Shown piece by piece: positions 1 to 5,017 of a DNA stretch of 7,493 bases. The stretch is from NCBI GenBank assembly GCA_021443625.1, contig JABUTP010000053.1, forward strand, positions 1 to 7,493, read 5' to 3'. The stretch is from Bacteroidales bacterium (GTDB lineage Bacteria > Bacteroidota > Bacteroidia > Bacteroidales > UBA932). A program made the translations under genes and the position numbers. Within the stretch, counting starts at the first letter, position 1. The number at the start of each line of letters is the position of its first letter. The notes below the pieces were generated by a model, which ran no database searches, was not told the origin of the DNA, and saw nothing but the letters and a program-made list of their open reading frames with translations.

Positions 1-270
1 ATGAAAAACTGGCGCTTCAGGATTGCCGACTATGTGGGCTATCGCAGGGCAGTGGTCACGGCAGGCGGAATCAACAGCGCCGAGATTTTTTCAAAAACAA
101 TGCAGAGCCGCAATGTAAGAGGTCTTTTCTTTGCGGGAGAGATTCTTGATCTGGACGGGGATACCGGAGGATACAACCTTCAAATTGCCTTCTCCACCGG
201 AGCGCTGGCGGGAGAGATGGCTGCCCGATATTCCACGGGGAGCGAAACCGGTACGGAACTGTTTATCTGA
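1..270 (+). CDS. HI0933/YhiN-family FAD-dependent oxidoreductase, C-terminal fragment
   Basis: Only the last 89 residues are visible; the gene runs in from the left edge. The ATG at position 1 is most likely an internal methionine, because family members are about 400 residues and this piece is their C-terminal FAD-binding end. Diagnostic residues are VTAGGI (19-24), the KTMQS segment (32-36), GLFFAGEILDLDG (41-53) and TGGYNLQIAFSTGALAG (55-71), which closely follow the conserved end of the HI0933-like flavoprotein family, where a GE-LD-G-TGGYN motif contacts FAD. The family is predicted to be cytoplasmic oxidoreductases; the physiological substrate is generally unknown, so I assign none. The gene ends in TGA at 268-270 and overlaps the end of the convergent minus-strand gene by 8 bp. 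No terminator is visible between them. The family call is firm; the function stays general. Confidence 0.9.
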   Translation: MKNWRFRIADYVGYRRAVVTAGGINSAEIFSKTMQSRNVRGLFFAGEILDLDGDTGGYNLQIAFSTGALAGEMAARYSTGSETGTELFI

Positions 271-802
271 TGCAGAGCCGGAGGGGTTCCGACTCTCCGC
301 ACCGGAGCCCGATGATGTCCCCCTGCTTCAATGGGAATCCCGTGGGCAGGAGTTGCACGGCAATGATGTCCCCCTGCCTGAGATAGGCCTTTCGGGAGAC
401 TTTGATGATTCCTTCCGCTATGGCAAGCGGGGAAATTCCTGCAGCGTTATATACGTCCCTATCACCTATTGACAACGCCACGGACAGCTTGGAAAAGGTG
501 TCCGGATGGAGGAATTTAAGGGGGAATATGGAGGTAAGGTCGAGAGACGTGGCCTCGCCCCAAGGCGCATCCGAGGTGGCGTCGGTAAGGAGGCACCCGA
601 AATCGATGTTGTCAAAATAGCGGTCCGCGAATTTTCCGGAAACGGCTTTGCCGCTCTTGCCCAGACGGGAATATATGCAGGGCATCACTTCCAGTTGCTC
701 CACCCCTTCGGGAAGGTAGAAGTCCTCAAGATTCTTGTTGAGGGTGATGTCCGGCCTGAAATGGTAGGAAAACAGCGATGCGTCAACAACTGCTATGTTC
801 AC
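263..802 (-). CDS. Short fumarylacetoacetate hydrolase-like protein, probably catalytically degenerate
   Basis: This is a 179-residue protein with a GTG start at 802, eight bases after the exonuclease stop; no ATG start is available before residue 40. Landmarks match the FAA hydrolase (FAH/YcgM) fold from memory: F-Y-L-P-E near 28-32, RLGK (46-49), K-F-A-x-R-Y-x-D-x-I (57-66), P-W near 80-81, then a QGDII segment (143-147), an LPTG turn (151-154) and a second QGDII (160-164), which correspond to the family's GD-I-x-TGTP-G and final GD motifs. Usual family length is about 200 or more. The metal-binding E-x-E is not present as such (residues 37-41 read LEVMP), the Asp expected after the R-Y-x-D-x-I helix is Leu or Cys, and the Lys after P-W is absent. 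I therefore infer a non-catalytic or altered protein. It is the last gene of the dnaN cluster and overlaps the convergent flavoprotein gene at its 3' end. The family call is moderate and rests on motif memory, not a search. Confidence 0.62.
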   Translation of the reverse strand: MNIAVVDASLFSYHFRPDITLNKNLEDFYLPEGVEQLEVMPCIYSRLGKSGKAVSGKFADRYFDNIDFGCLLTDATSDAPWGEATSLDLTSIFPLKFLHPDTFSKLSVALSIGDRDVYNAAGISPLAIAEGIIKVSRKAYLRQGDIIAVQLLPTGFPLKQGDIIGLRCGESEPLRLCIR

Positions 803-810
803 GGCGGATT

Positions 811-1581
811 CTAACTTTTGCAGGTTTTAAGATAGATTTCGGTCAGCACCCGTTTTGTGTCCCGTGTGAAATCGCCCTCTTGCATCCAGGTATAGTAACT
901 CGGCTCGGCCTTCAGCACGTCTGCCACGCGTTTCCCCTTGTGCTTGCCGAAGTTGAAGGTGGGCTCTCCATCGGGGCCTGCAATGATGCGGCCGGCGTAG
1001 TCCAGAGGTGCATTGGCGCTCTTGGTGAACTCGGCGAGCGCCTTCACGTCATTTTCAAGGTCGGGATAGCGGTCGAGCTGCGCCTCCAGCACTTCGAGAG
1101 TGGCCAGGGTGTCGGCTTGCGCTCCGTGCGCACCCTCGAGGTCTTTGCCGCAGTAAAACTTGTAGGCGCCGCTCAGGGTGCGGGGCTCCTGCCTGTAGAA
1201 TATCACCTGCACGTCTATGACGTTGCGCTTGCGCAAATCAACATCGACTCCCGCCCTCATAAACTCCTCGGCCAGCATCGGAATGTCGAAATGGTTGGAG
1301 TTGTAGCCGGCGATGTCGCAACCCGTTATCCACGCGGCAAGGGACTTGGCCACCTGCTTGAAAGTGGGGCAATCCTTCACGTCGTCGTCGCTGATGTGGT
1401 GGATTTCCTGGGCTTCTTCCGGGATGTGCATCTCCGGGTTGAGCCGGCGGGTTTTGATTTCGCGGTCTCCGTTGGGGTGAACCTTGACCATTGAAATCTC
1501 CACGATACGGTCGGATGCGACGTTGAGCCCGGTGCTCTCTATGTCAAAGAAGACCAGCGGGTTTTTGAGTTTCAACTGCAT
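811..1581 (-). CDS. DEDDh-type 3'-5' exonuclease (DnaQ/ExoX-like) with ExoX-like C-terminal domain
   Basis: This 256-residue protein has an ATG start at 1579-1581. All four DEDDh catalytic positions are visible: D13 and E15 in FDIESTGL (Exo I), D99 in the YNSNHFDIPML segment (Exo II), and H152 and D157 in HGAQADT (Exo III, the H-x-A-x-x-D pattern). The N-terminal 170 residues form the RNase H-like exonuclease domain. After a linker, residues about 208-240 carry FNFGKHKGK followed by YYTWM and GDF, the pattern of the small C-terminal module found in ExoX-like exonucleases. It is expected to degrade DNA from 3' ends using two metal ions, in proofreading, repair or end processing. It lies 11 bp downstream of dnaN, so co-transcription with the sliding clamp is likely. 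It is not the PolC-embedded proofreading domain but a stand-alone enzyme; whether it acts with DNA polymerase III is inference. Confidence 0.9.
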   Translation of the reverse strand: MQLKLKNPLVFFDIESTGLNVASDRIVEISMVKVHPNGDREIKTRRLNPEMHIPEEAQEIHHISDDDVKDCPTFKQVAKSLAAWITGCDIAGYNSNHFDIPMLAEEFMRAGVDVDLRKRNVIDVQVIFYRQEPRTLSGAYKFYCGKDLEGAHGAQADTLATLEVLEAQLDRYPDLENDVKALAEFTKSANAPLDYAGRIIAGPDGEPTFNFGKHKGKRVADVLKAEPSYYTWMQEGDFTRDTKRVLTEIYLKTCKS

Positions 1582-1592
1582 TGCGGCTGGGT

Positions 1593-2717
1593 TTATTGAA
1601 GCATTATGGGCATCAGCAGGGCGCTGAGGTCGTCTGCTCCGTTGTTGCCGTCGGCGGAGACGATGATGGCGGCGGTGCCGTAGCTGTCGGCCAGCTTTAT
1701 GCAGATGTTGTCAAAATAGAAGTTGCTCAGGATTTCCGCAAGGTAGGGGGCCTTGAAACCGATTTCCACGGGGTTGCCCTTGTATTCGCAGGTAAGGCGC
1801 TCGTAAGCCGATGTGGAGAAACTTGTGTCCTCGGCGGAAATCATCAGCTCGCCGTCGGCAACCTTCAGCACAATGTGGCTGGTGGCCTGGCTGGAGCATA
1901 CCGCCACGCGCTTTACGGCGCTCAGCAGCTCGCTGCGGCCGATGATGAGTTCGTTGCGGTTGTCCTTGGGGAACACGGTCTTGTATGCGGGATAGTTGCC
2001 GTCGATGAGTCTGCAGACCAGTAGAGTGTCGGCAAACTTGAAGAAGGCGTTGCGCTTGTCGTAACTTATGGTGACGTCCTCGTCAACCTTGGTGAGGATG
2101 CTCTTGAGCACTGCAGCCGGCTTTTTGTGGAGCACGAATGAAGACGGTACGTCGCTGGTGATGTCCTTGAGTGTGCAGTATATGAGTTTGTGAAGGTCAG
2201 ATGCCACAAGTGCCAGACCGTCGGGACCGAGGTCGAAGAAGATACCGTTCATCACCGGCCTCAACTCCTCTTCGGCAGTGGCATACAGAGTGTCGTTGAT
2301 GCCGTTGAGCAACGACTCGGCGCTTATTGAGAAGGAGTTGGATTCATCTCCGAGGACGGGCATTGCGGGATAGTCCTCCGCATTGTGATAAGGTATCTTG
2401 GAGGCACCGCTGGCCCAGGTGATGATGAGCGACGAACCCGAATCGGTGGCGAACGTCAGGGGCTGGTCGGGCAATGACTTGAGCGACTCGGAGAAGAGGC
2501 GGGCGGGAATTGCAATTTCGCCGCTTTCATAGACCTTGTCGATATGGATGCCCGTCTTCATCGTCGTTTCGCCGTTGGAGGCGGTTATGGTGAGGACGTT
2601 GTCCTTGAGCACGAGCAGGAAATCGTCCAGAATGGCGAGGGCGGGTTTGCTTGCGAGAACCTTGGAAACCGAATTGAGCCCGCTTAACAGTTGGGCGCTG
2701 GATGCTATAAACTTCAT
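1593..2717 (-). CDS. dnaN: DNA polymerase III subunit beta (sliding clamp)
   Basis: The protein has 374 residues, the normal length for a Bacteroidetes beta clamp. It starts at the ATG at 2715-2717 with MKFIASSAQLLSGL, and the LAILDDFLL and LTITASNGETTM segments (about 28-53) are typical of DnaN domain 1. The C-terminus, LLMPIMLQ, matches the clamp's usual M-P-hydrophobic end near the binding pocket for polymerase and repair proteins. DnaN forms a ring-shaped homodimer that slides on DNA and tethers DNA polymerase III and many partners to the template. The three clamp domains should span roughly 1-120, 121-245 and 246-374. The gene heads the minus-strand cluster, transcribed away from htrA, with the exonuclease 11 bp downstream. 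Expression is probably driven from the 2718-2790 region, which has a TAnnTTTG element and a small leader hairpin. dnaA and recF are not next to it here, unlike in many other bacteria. Confidence 0.97.
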   Translation of the reverse strand: MKFIASSAQLLSGLNSVSKVLASKPALAILDDFLLVLKDNVLTITASNGETTMKTGIHIDKVYESGEIAIPARLFSESLKSLPDQPLTFATDSGSSLIITWASGASKIPYHNAEDYPAMPVLGDESNSFSISAESLLNGINDTLYATAEEELRPVMNGIFFDLGPDGLALVASDLHKLIYCTLKDITSDVPSSFVLHKKPAAVLKSILTKVDEDVTISYDKRNAFFKFADTLLVCRLIDGNYPAYKTVFPKDNRNELIIGRSELLSAVKRVAVCSSQATSHIVLKVADGELMISAEDTSFSTSAYERLTCEYKGNPVEIGFKAPYLAEILSNFYFDNICIKLADSYGTAAIIVSADGNNGADDLSALLMPIMLQ

Positions 2718-2747
2718 ATCTTGTTGTATTTATTTATCTTGTGCAAG

Positions 2748-2765
2748 ACCCGCTCCCGGGCGGGT
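2748..2765 (-). other. Inverted repeat in the probable dnaN leader
   Basis: The minus-strand RNA would read ACCCGC, a six-base loop, then GCGGGU: a 6-bp GC-rich stem. It is flanked by two copies of the hexamer GTGCAA on the plus strand (2741-2746 and 2764-2769). No U-run follows it in the dnaN direction, so it does not look like a terminator. It could stabilise the leader or serve as a protein-binding site. Confidence 0.4.
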
Positions 2766-2776
2766 GCAAACGTTTA

Positions 2777-2784
2777 CAAATATA
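2777..2784 (-). promoter_or_regulatory. Putative dnaN promoter -7 element (TAnnTTTG)
   Basis: On the minus strand this reads TATATTTG, a perfect match to the Bacteroides -7 consensus TAnnTTTG. It would start transcription near 2770 and give dnaN a leader of about 50 nt. I could not find a matching TTG/TTTG -33 element 19-21 bp upstream, so support comes from the -7 box and its position only. Confidence 0.5.
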
Positions 2785-2800
2785 ATAACATTTCTCAAAT

Positions 2801-2826
2801 ATGGCGCATAATTATGGCACATAATT
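2801..2826. repeat. 13-bp tandem direct repeat in the dnaN/htrA gap
   Basis: Two adjacent 13-bp units, ATGGCGCATAATT (2801-2813) and ATGGCACATAATT (2814-2826), differ at one base. The junction creates the perfect palindrome CATAATTATG (2807-2816). The second unit runs into the only -7-like box for htrA. The arrangement is typical of a paired operator site, but no regulator is identified. Confidence 0.6.
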
Positions 2827-2828
2827 TG
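2821..2828 (+). promoter_or_regulatory. Weak candidate htrA -7 element
   Basis: ATAATTTG matches the nnTTTG part of the Bacteroides -7 consensus but has AT where TA is expected. A start near 2835 would give a leader of about 25 nt. No -33 TTG is seen at the right distance, so this is tentative. Confidence 0.25.
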
Positions 2829-2860
2829 ACCGCTTGGGACGAAACAAAAATAATGCTACA

Positions 2861-3964
2861 ATGAAAAGATTTTTGACAACAGTCTGGGTGTTGGCCCTTT
2901 CCGCAGCGGTCGGATATCTGGTATATGACAAATACAATACGGAAGCAGACGCCAGGCAGGCGGAGGAGCGCAGTGAAGTCGAGGAAATCCGCGCCCGCGA
3001 GAGCCGCAGGGAGGATCTGCGCAGGGAACACGCGCTCGATATGTCCGGCACCGCCTTCTGTGATGCTGCCGAAATGGCAGTGGAGTCGGTGGTCTATGTC
3101 AAGGTTACGAAAAAGGCCCGCCAGCAGATGCCGACGTCGGTGCTCGATATGCTTTTCGGCTTCATCGCCACCCCCAAGGACCAGGTGGGCATAGGCTCCG
3201 GAGTCATCATTTCAGAAGATGGTTACATCGTGACCAACACCCACGTTGTGGAGGGTGGGGACAAGTTCAGTGTGACCCTATACGACAATACGGTTTATGA
3301 AGCCACACTGATGGGGGCCGACCCCGCCACAGACCTGGCGCTTCTGAAGATTCCCGCAGAGGGGCTCGTGGTGCTGCCGATGGCCGATTCCGATGAGTTG
3401 CGTCTCGGAGAGTGGGTGCTGGCCATCGGCAGTCCCTATGACCTGCGTTCCACCATCACCGCCGGCATTGTCAGTGCCAAGGGGCGTTCGTTTCCCAACT
3501 ACGACGGACAGTACAGGGTGGAATCGTTCATCCAGACCGACGCTGCGGTGAATCCGGGCAACAGCGGGGGCGCGCTGGTGAACACCGACGGAGAACTTGT
3601 GGGTATCAACACTTCCATCGTCTCCCTCACCGGTTCATACACCGGATATTCGTTTGCGGTGCCGGCCAACATCGTGAAGAAGGTTACCGACGATTTCATT
3701 ACCTACGGGCAGGTTCAGAGGGCTGTGCTGGGCATCTCAATGGCCGAAACCGAATCCGGGGTGCGGGTGATGGAAGTCAAGGAAGGGAGCCCTGCCGCGG
3801 AGGCCGACGTGCGCCCCGGCGACATTGTCCGGGAGGTCAATTTCCAGAAAATCAACAGCGGCAGCGAACTGCAGGTGCAGATAAACAAATACCGTCCGGG
3901 AGAGAGAATAGTGCTTTCAATCAACAGGGAAGGTGACATAAAAGAAATAGTTGTCAAATTGTGA
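2861..3964 (+). CDS. Membrane-anchored HtrA/DegS-like serine protease, single PDZ domain
   Basis: This is a 367-residue protein counted from the ATG at 2861. A TTG at 2834 would add nine hydrophilic residues before the signal anchor and is less likely. Residues 3-21 form an N-terminal membrane anchor with no clear cleavage site. A highly charged, Glu/Arg-rich helical linker follows (about 26-60). The trypsin-like S1C domain shows the full triad: H128 in TNTHVV, D158 in DPATDLALL and S235 in NPGNSGGAL. The oxyanion-loop region is intact. One PDZ domain follows (about 290-367), with GSPAAEADVRPGDIV. One PDZ plus an uncleaved anchor resembles DegS more than two-PDZ DegP. It should act in the periplasm on damaged or regulatory envelope proteins, activated through peptide binding to the PDZ. 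It is divergent from dnaN, and its 3' end carries the rpoD promoter. Whether it regulates a sigma factor as E. coli DegS does is unknown. Confidence 0.93.
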   Translation: MKRFLTTVWVLALSAAVGYLVYDKYNTEADARQAEERSEVEEIRARESRREDLRREHALDMSGTAFCDAAEMAVESVVYVKVTKKARQQMPTSVLDMLFGFIATPKDQVGIGSGVIISEDGYIVTNTHVVEGGDKFSVTLYDNTVYEATLMGADPATDLALLKIPAEGLVVLPMADSDELRLGEWVLAIGSPYDLRSTITAGIVSAKGRSFPNYDGQYRVESFIQTDAAVNPGNSGGALVNTDGELVGINTSIVSLTGSYTGYSFAVPANIVKKVTDDFITYGQVQRAVLGISMAETESGVRVMEVKEGSPAAEADVRPGDIVREVNFQKINSGSELQVQINKYRPGERIVLSINREGDIKEIVVKL

Positions 3965-3981
3965 TTTGTTTTATATCTTTG
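3951..3981 (+). promoter_or_regulatory. Promoter of rpoD (Bacteroides-type)
   Basis: TTG at 3951-3953, a 20-bp spacer and TATCTTTG at 3974-3981 make an exact match to the Bacteroides consensus TTG-N19-21-TAnnTTTG. The -33 box lies inside the last codons of htrA. Initiation is expected around 3985-3990, giving rpoD a very short leader of about 15-20 nt. This lets rpoD be transcribed independently of htrA. Confidence 0.7.
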
Positions 3982-4003
3982 CGACTCATTGTGCACATAA
4001 TTA

Positions 4004-4864
4004 ATGAGACAGTTAAAGATTACAAAATCAATTACTAATCGAGAGAGTGCATCTCTCGATAAGTATTTGCAGGAAATCGGTAGGGAAGAACTCATATCGG
4101 TAGAGGAGGAGGTTGAACTTGCGCAGCGTATCAAGAAAGGGGACCAGGAAGCCCTCGAAAAGCTTACGCGTGCCAATCTCAGATTCGTGGTTTCGGTTGC
4201 CAAACAGTACCAGAACCAGGGTCTCAGCCTTCCGGACCTCATCAATGAGGGTAATCTGGGCTTGATCAAAGCGGCCGAGAAGTTCGATGAGACCCGCGGC
4301 TTCAAGTTCATCTCCTATGCCGTCTGGTGGATACGCCAGTCCATTTTGCAAGCTTTGGCAGAACAGTCGAGGATTGTGCGCCTTCCCCTCAATCAGGTGG
4401 GATCGCTCAATAAGATCAACAAGGCTCTCAGCAAATTCGAACAGGAGCACGAGCGTATGCCTTCACCTGAGGAACTGGCGGAAATCCTTGACATCCCGAG
4501 AGAGAAAATCAACGACACTCTCCGCGTCTCCGGCCGTCACGTCTCAGTCGATGCCCCCTTTGTGGAGGGCGAGGACAACAGTCTGCTCGATGTCCTTCCC
4601 AACAACGATTCGCCCAACGCCGATTCGGGCCTGGTCAACGAGTCGCTGAACAAGGAAATCGAGCGTGCTTTATCGACACTGACCGAGAGGGAACGTGACA
4701 TCGTCAAGTATTTCTTCGGCATAGGCTGTCAGGAAATGACCCTCGAGGAAATCGGCGAGAAGTTCAATCTTACCCGGGAGCGCGTGCGCCAGATCAAAGA
4801 GAAGGCAATCCGCCGTCTTAGAAACAGCGCAAGGAGCAAACTTCTGCAGAGCTATCTTGGATAA
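4004..4864 (+). CDS. rpoD: RNA polymerase primary sigma factor, Bacteroidetes type
   Basis: The 286-residue length is that of the short primary sigma factor of Bacteroidetes, which lacks the long region 1.1 and non-conserved insert of E. coli sigma-70. [11 protein letters not shown] opens the protein, as in Bacteroidales orthologues. Region 1.2 spans about 15-45 ([20 protein letters not shown]) and region 2 about 55-125. Within region 2, the promoter-melting and -7-recognition helices lie around [20 protein letters not shown] (95-114). Region 3 spans about 127-200, and region 4 about 220-280 with a helix-turn-helix at [27 protein letters not shown] (247-273). It directs core RNA polymerase to housekeeping promoters, in this phylum those with TAnnTTTG. 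It has its own promoter at 3951-3981 and is followed by a clear terminator, so it is probably mostly monocistronic. The start at 4004 is supported by the conserved N-terminus. Confidence 0.97.
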   Translation: MRQLKITKSITNRESASLDKYLQEIGREELISVEEEVELAQRIKKGDQEALEKLTRANLRFVVSVAKQYQNQGLSLPDLINEGNLGLIKAAEKFDETRGFKFISYAVWWIRQSILQALAEQSRIVRLPLNQVGSLNKINKALSKFEQEHERMPSPEELAEILDIPREKINDTLRVSGRHVSVDAPFVEGEDNSLLDVLPNNDSPNADSGLVNESLNKEIERALSTLTERERDIVKYFFGIGCQEMTLEEIGEKFNLTRERVRQIKEKAIRRLRNSARSKLLQSYLG

Positions 4865-4885
4865 CCTGCCTTAGGAGAAAGCATT

Positions 4886-4925
4886 AGAGGGTGCCGCAGT
4901 ATGGGGAACCCTCTTTTACTTTTTA
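4886..4925 (+). terminator. Rho-independent terminator after rpoD
   Basis: A 7-bp stem, AGAGGGT (4886-4892) with ACCCTCT (4908-4914), encloses a 15-nt loop. It is followed directly by TTTTACTTTTT-type sequence (4914-4925). It starts 21 bp after the rpoD stop. The large loop is slightly unusual, but the stem and U-tract are otherwise standard. Confidence 0.78.
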
Positions 4926-4930
4926 ATGGT

Positions 4931-4953
4931 CCGGGTTTCTCGGGAAACTCCGG
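4931..4953 (+). other. Stable hairpin in the rpoD-M3 peptidase gap
   Basis: CCGGGTTTC (4931-4939), a TCGG tetraloop (4940-4943), then GAAAC (4944-4948), one bulged T and CCGG (4950-4953) give a 9-bp stem with a single bulge. No U-run follows on the plus strand, so it is not a simple terminator. Its function is unknown. Confidence 0.55.
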
Positions 4954-4966
4954 TTTGAAAAAATCG

Positions 4967-5001
4967 GTCTGCCCCCCGCCATAGACGGAAACGGGGGAGA
5001 C
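4967..5001 (+). other. Long bulged hairpin in the M3 peptidase leader
   Basis: GTCT (4967-4970), a two-base bulge, and CCCCCG (4973-4978) pair with CGGGGG (4992-4997) and AGAC (4998-5001). This makes a 10-bp stem closed by a 13-nt A-rich loop. It ends 16 bases before the peptidase ATG, so it could influence translation or mRNA stability. The 4926-5017 stretch has no recognisable TAnnTTTG box. Confidence 0.55.
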
Positions 5002-5017
5002 ATAAAACATATAAAGG

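Larger units (their letters stand above)
2718..2860. promoter_or_regulatory. Divergent dnaN / htrA control region
   Basis: This is a 143-bp non-coding, mostly AT-rich gap between two divergent genes. It contains, from left to right, a dyad at 2737-2748, a GC-rich inverted repeat at 2748-2765, a minus-strand TAnnTTTG element at 2777-2784, and a 13-bp tandem repeat at 2801-2826 followed by a plus-strand ATAATTTG (2821-2828). The last 20 bases before the htrA ATG are A-rich, as is usual for Bacteroidetes translation starts. The region must hold the start signals for both directions, since nothing else separates the genes. Confidence 0.75.

Noticed and set aside
1..3. ATG at position 1 as a true gene start
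   Set aside because: The protein aligns only with the C-terminal part of a roughly 400-residue flavoprotein family, so the gene begins outside the window.
279..299. CGGAG/CTCCG hairpin near the convergent gene ends, as a bidirectional terminator
   Set aside because: It lies inside the FAA-like coding sequence, has only five pairs, and no T-run follows on either strand.
778..1494. A 238-codon plus-strand frame opposite the exonuclease
   Set aside because: The minus strand carries all DEDDh catalytic motifs in order; the plus-strand frame shows nothing recognisable.
1581..2024. A 147-codon plus-strand frame opposite dnaN
   Set aside because: The Val/Gly/Ala-rich antisense translation has no domain, and dnaN on the minus strand is certain.
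2834..2860. TTG at 2834 as the htrA start
   Set aside because: It would put nine polar residues before a normal signal anchor that begins M-K-R at 2861, and it would lie almost at the expected transcription start.
3985..4008. CTCATT/AATGAG inverted repeat around the rpoD start codon
   Set aside because: It is only six mostly A/T pairs with a 12-nt loop, and the left arm lies at or before the expected transcription start, so a regulatory hairpin is not convincing.
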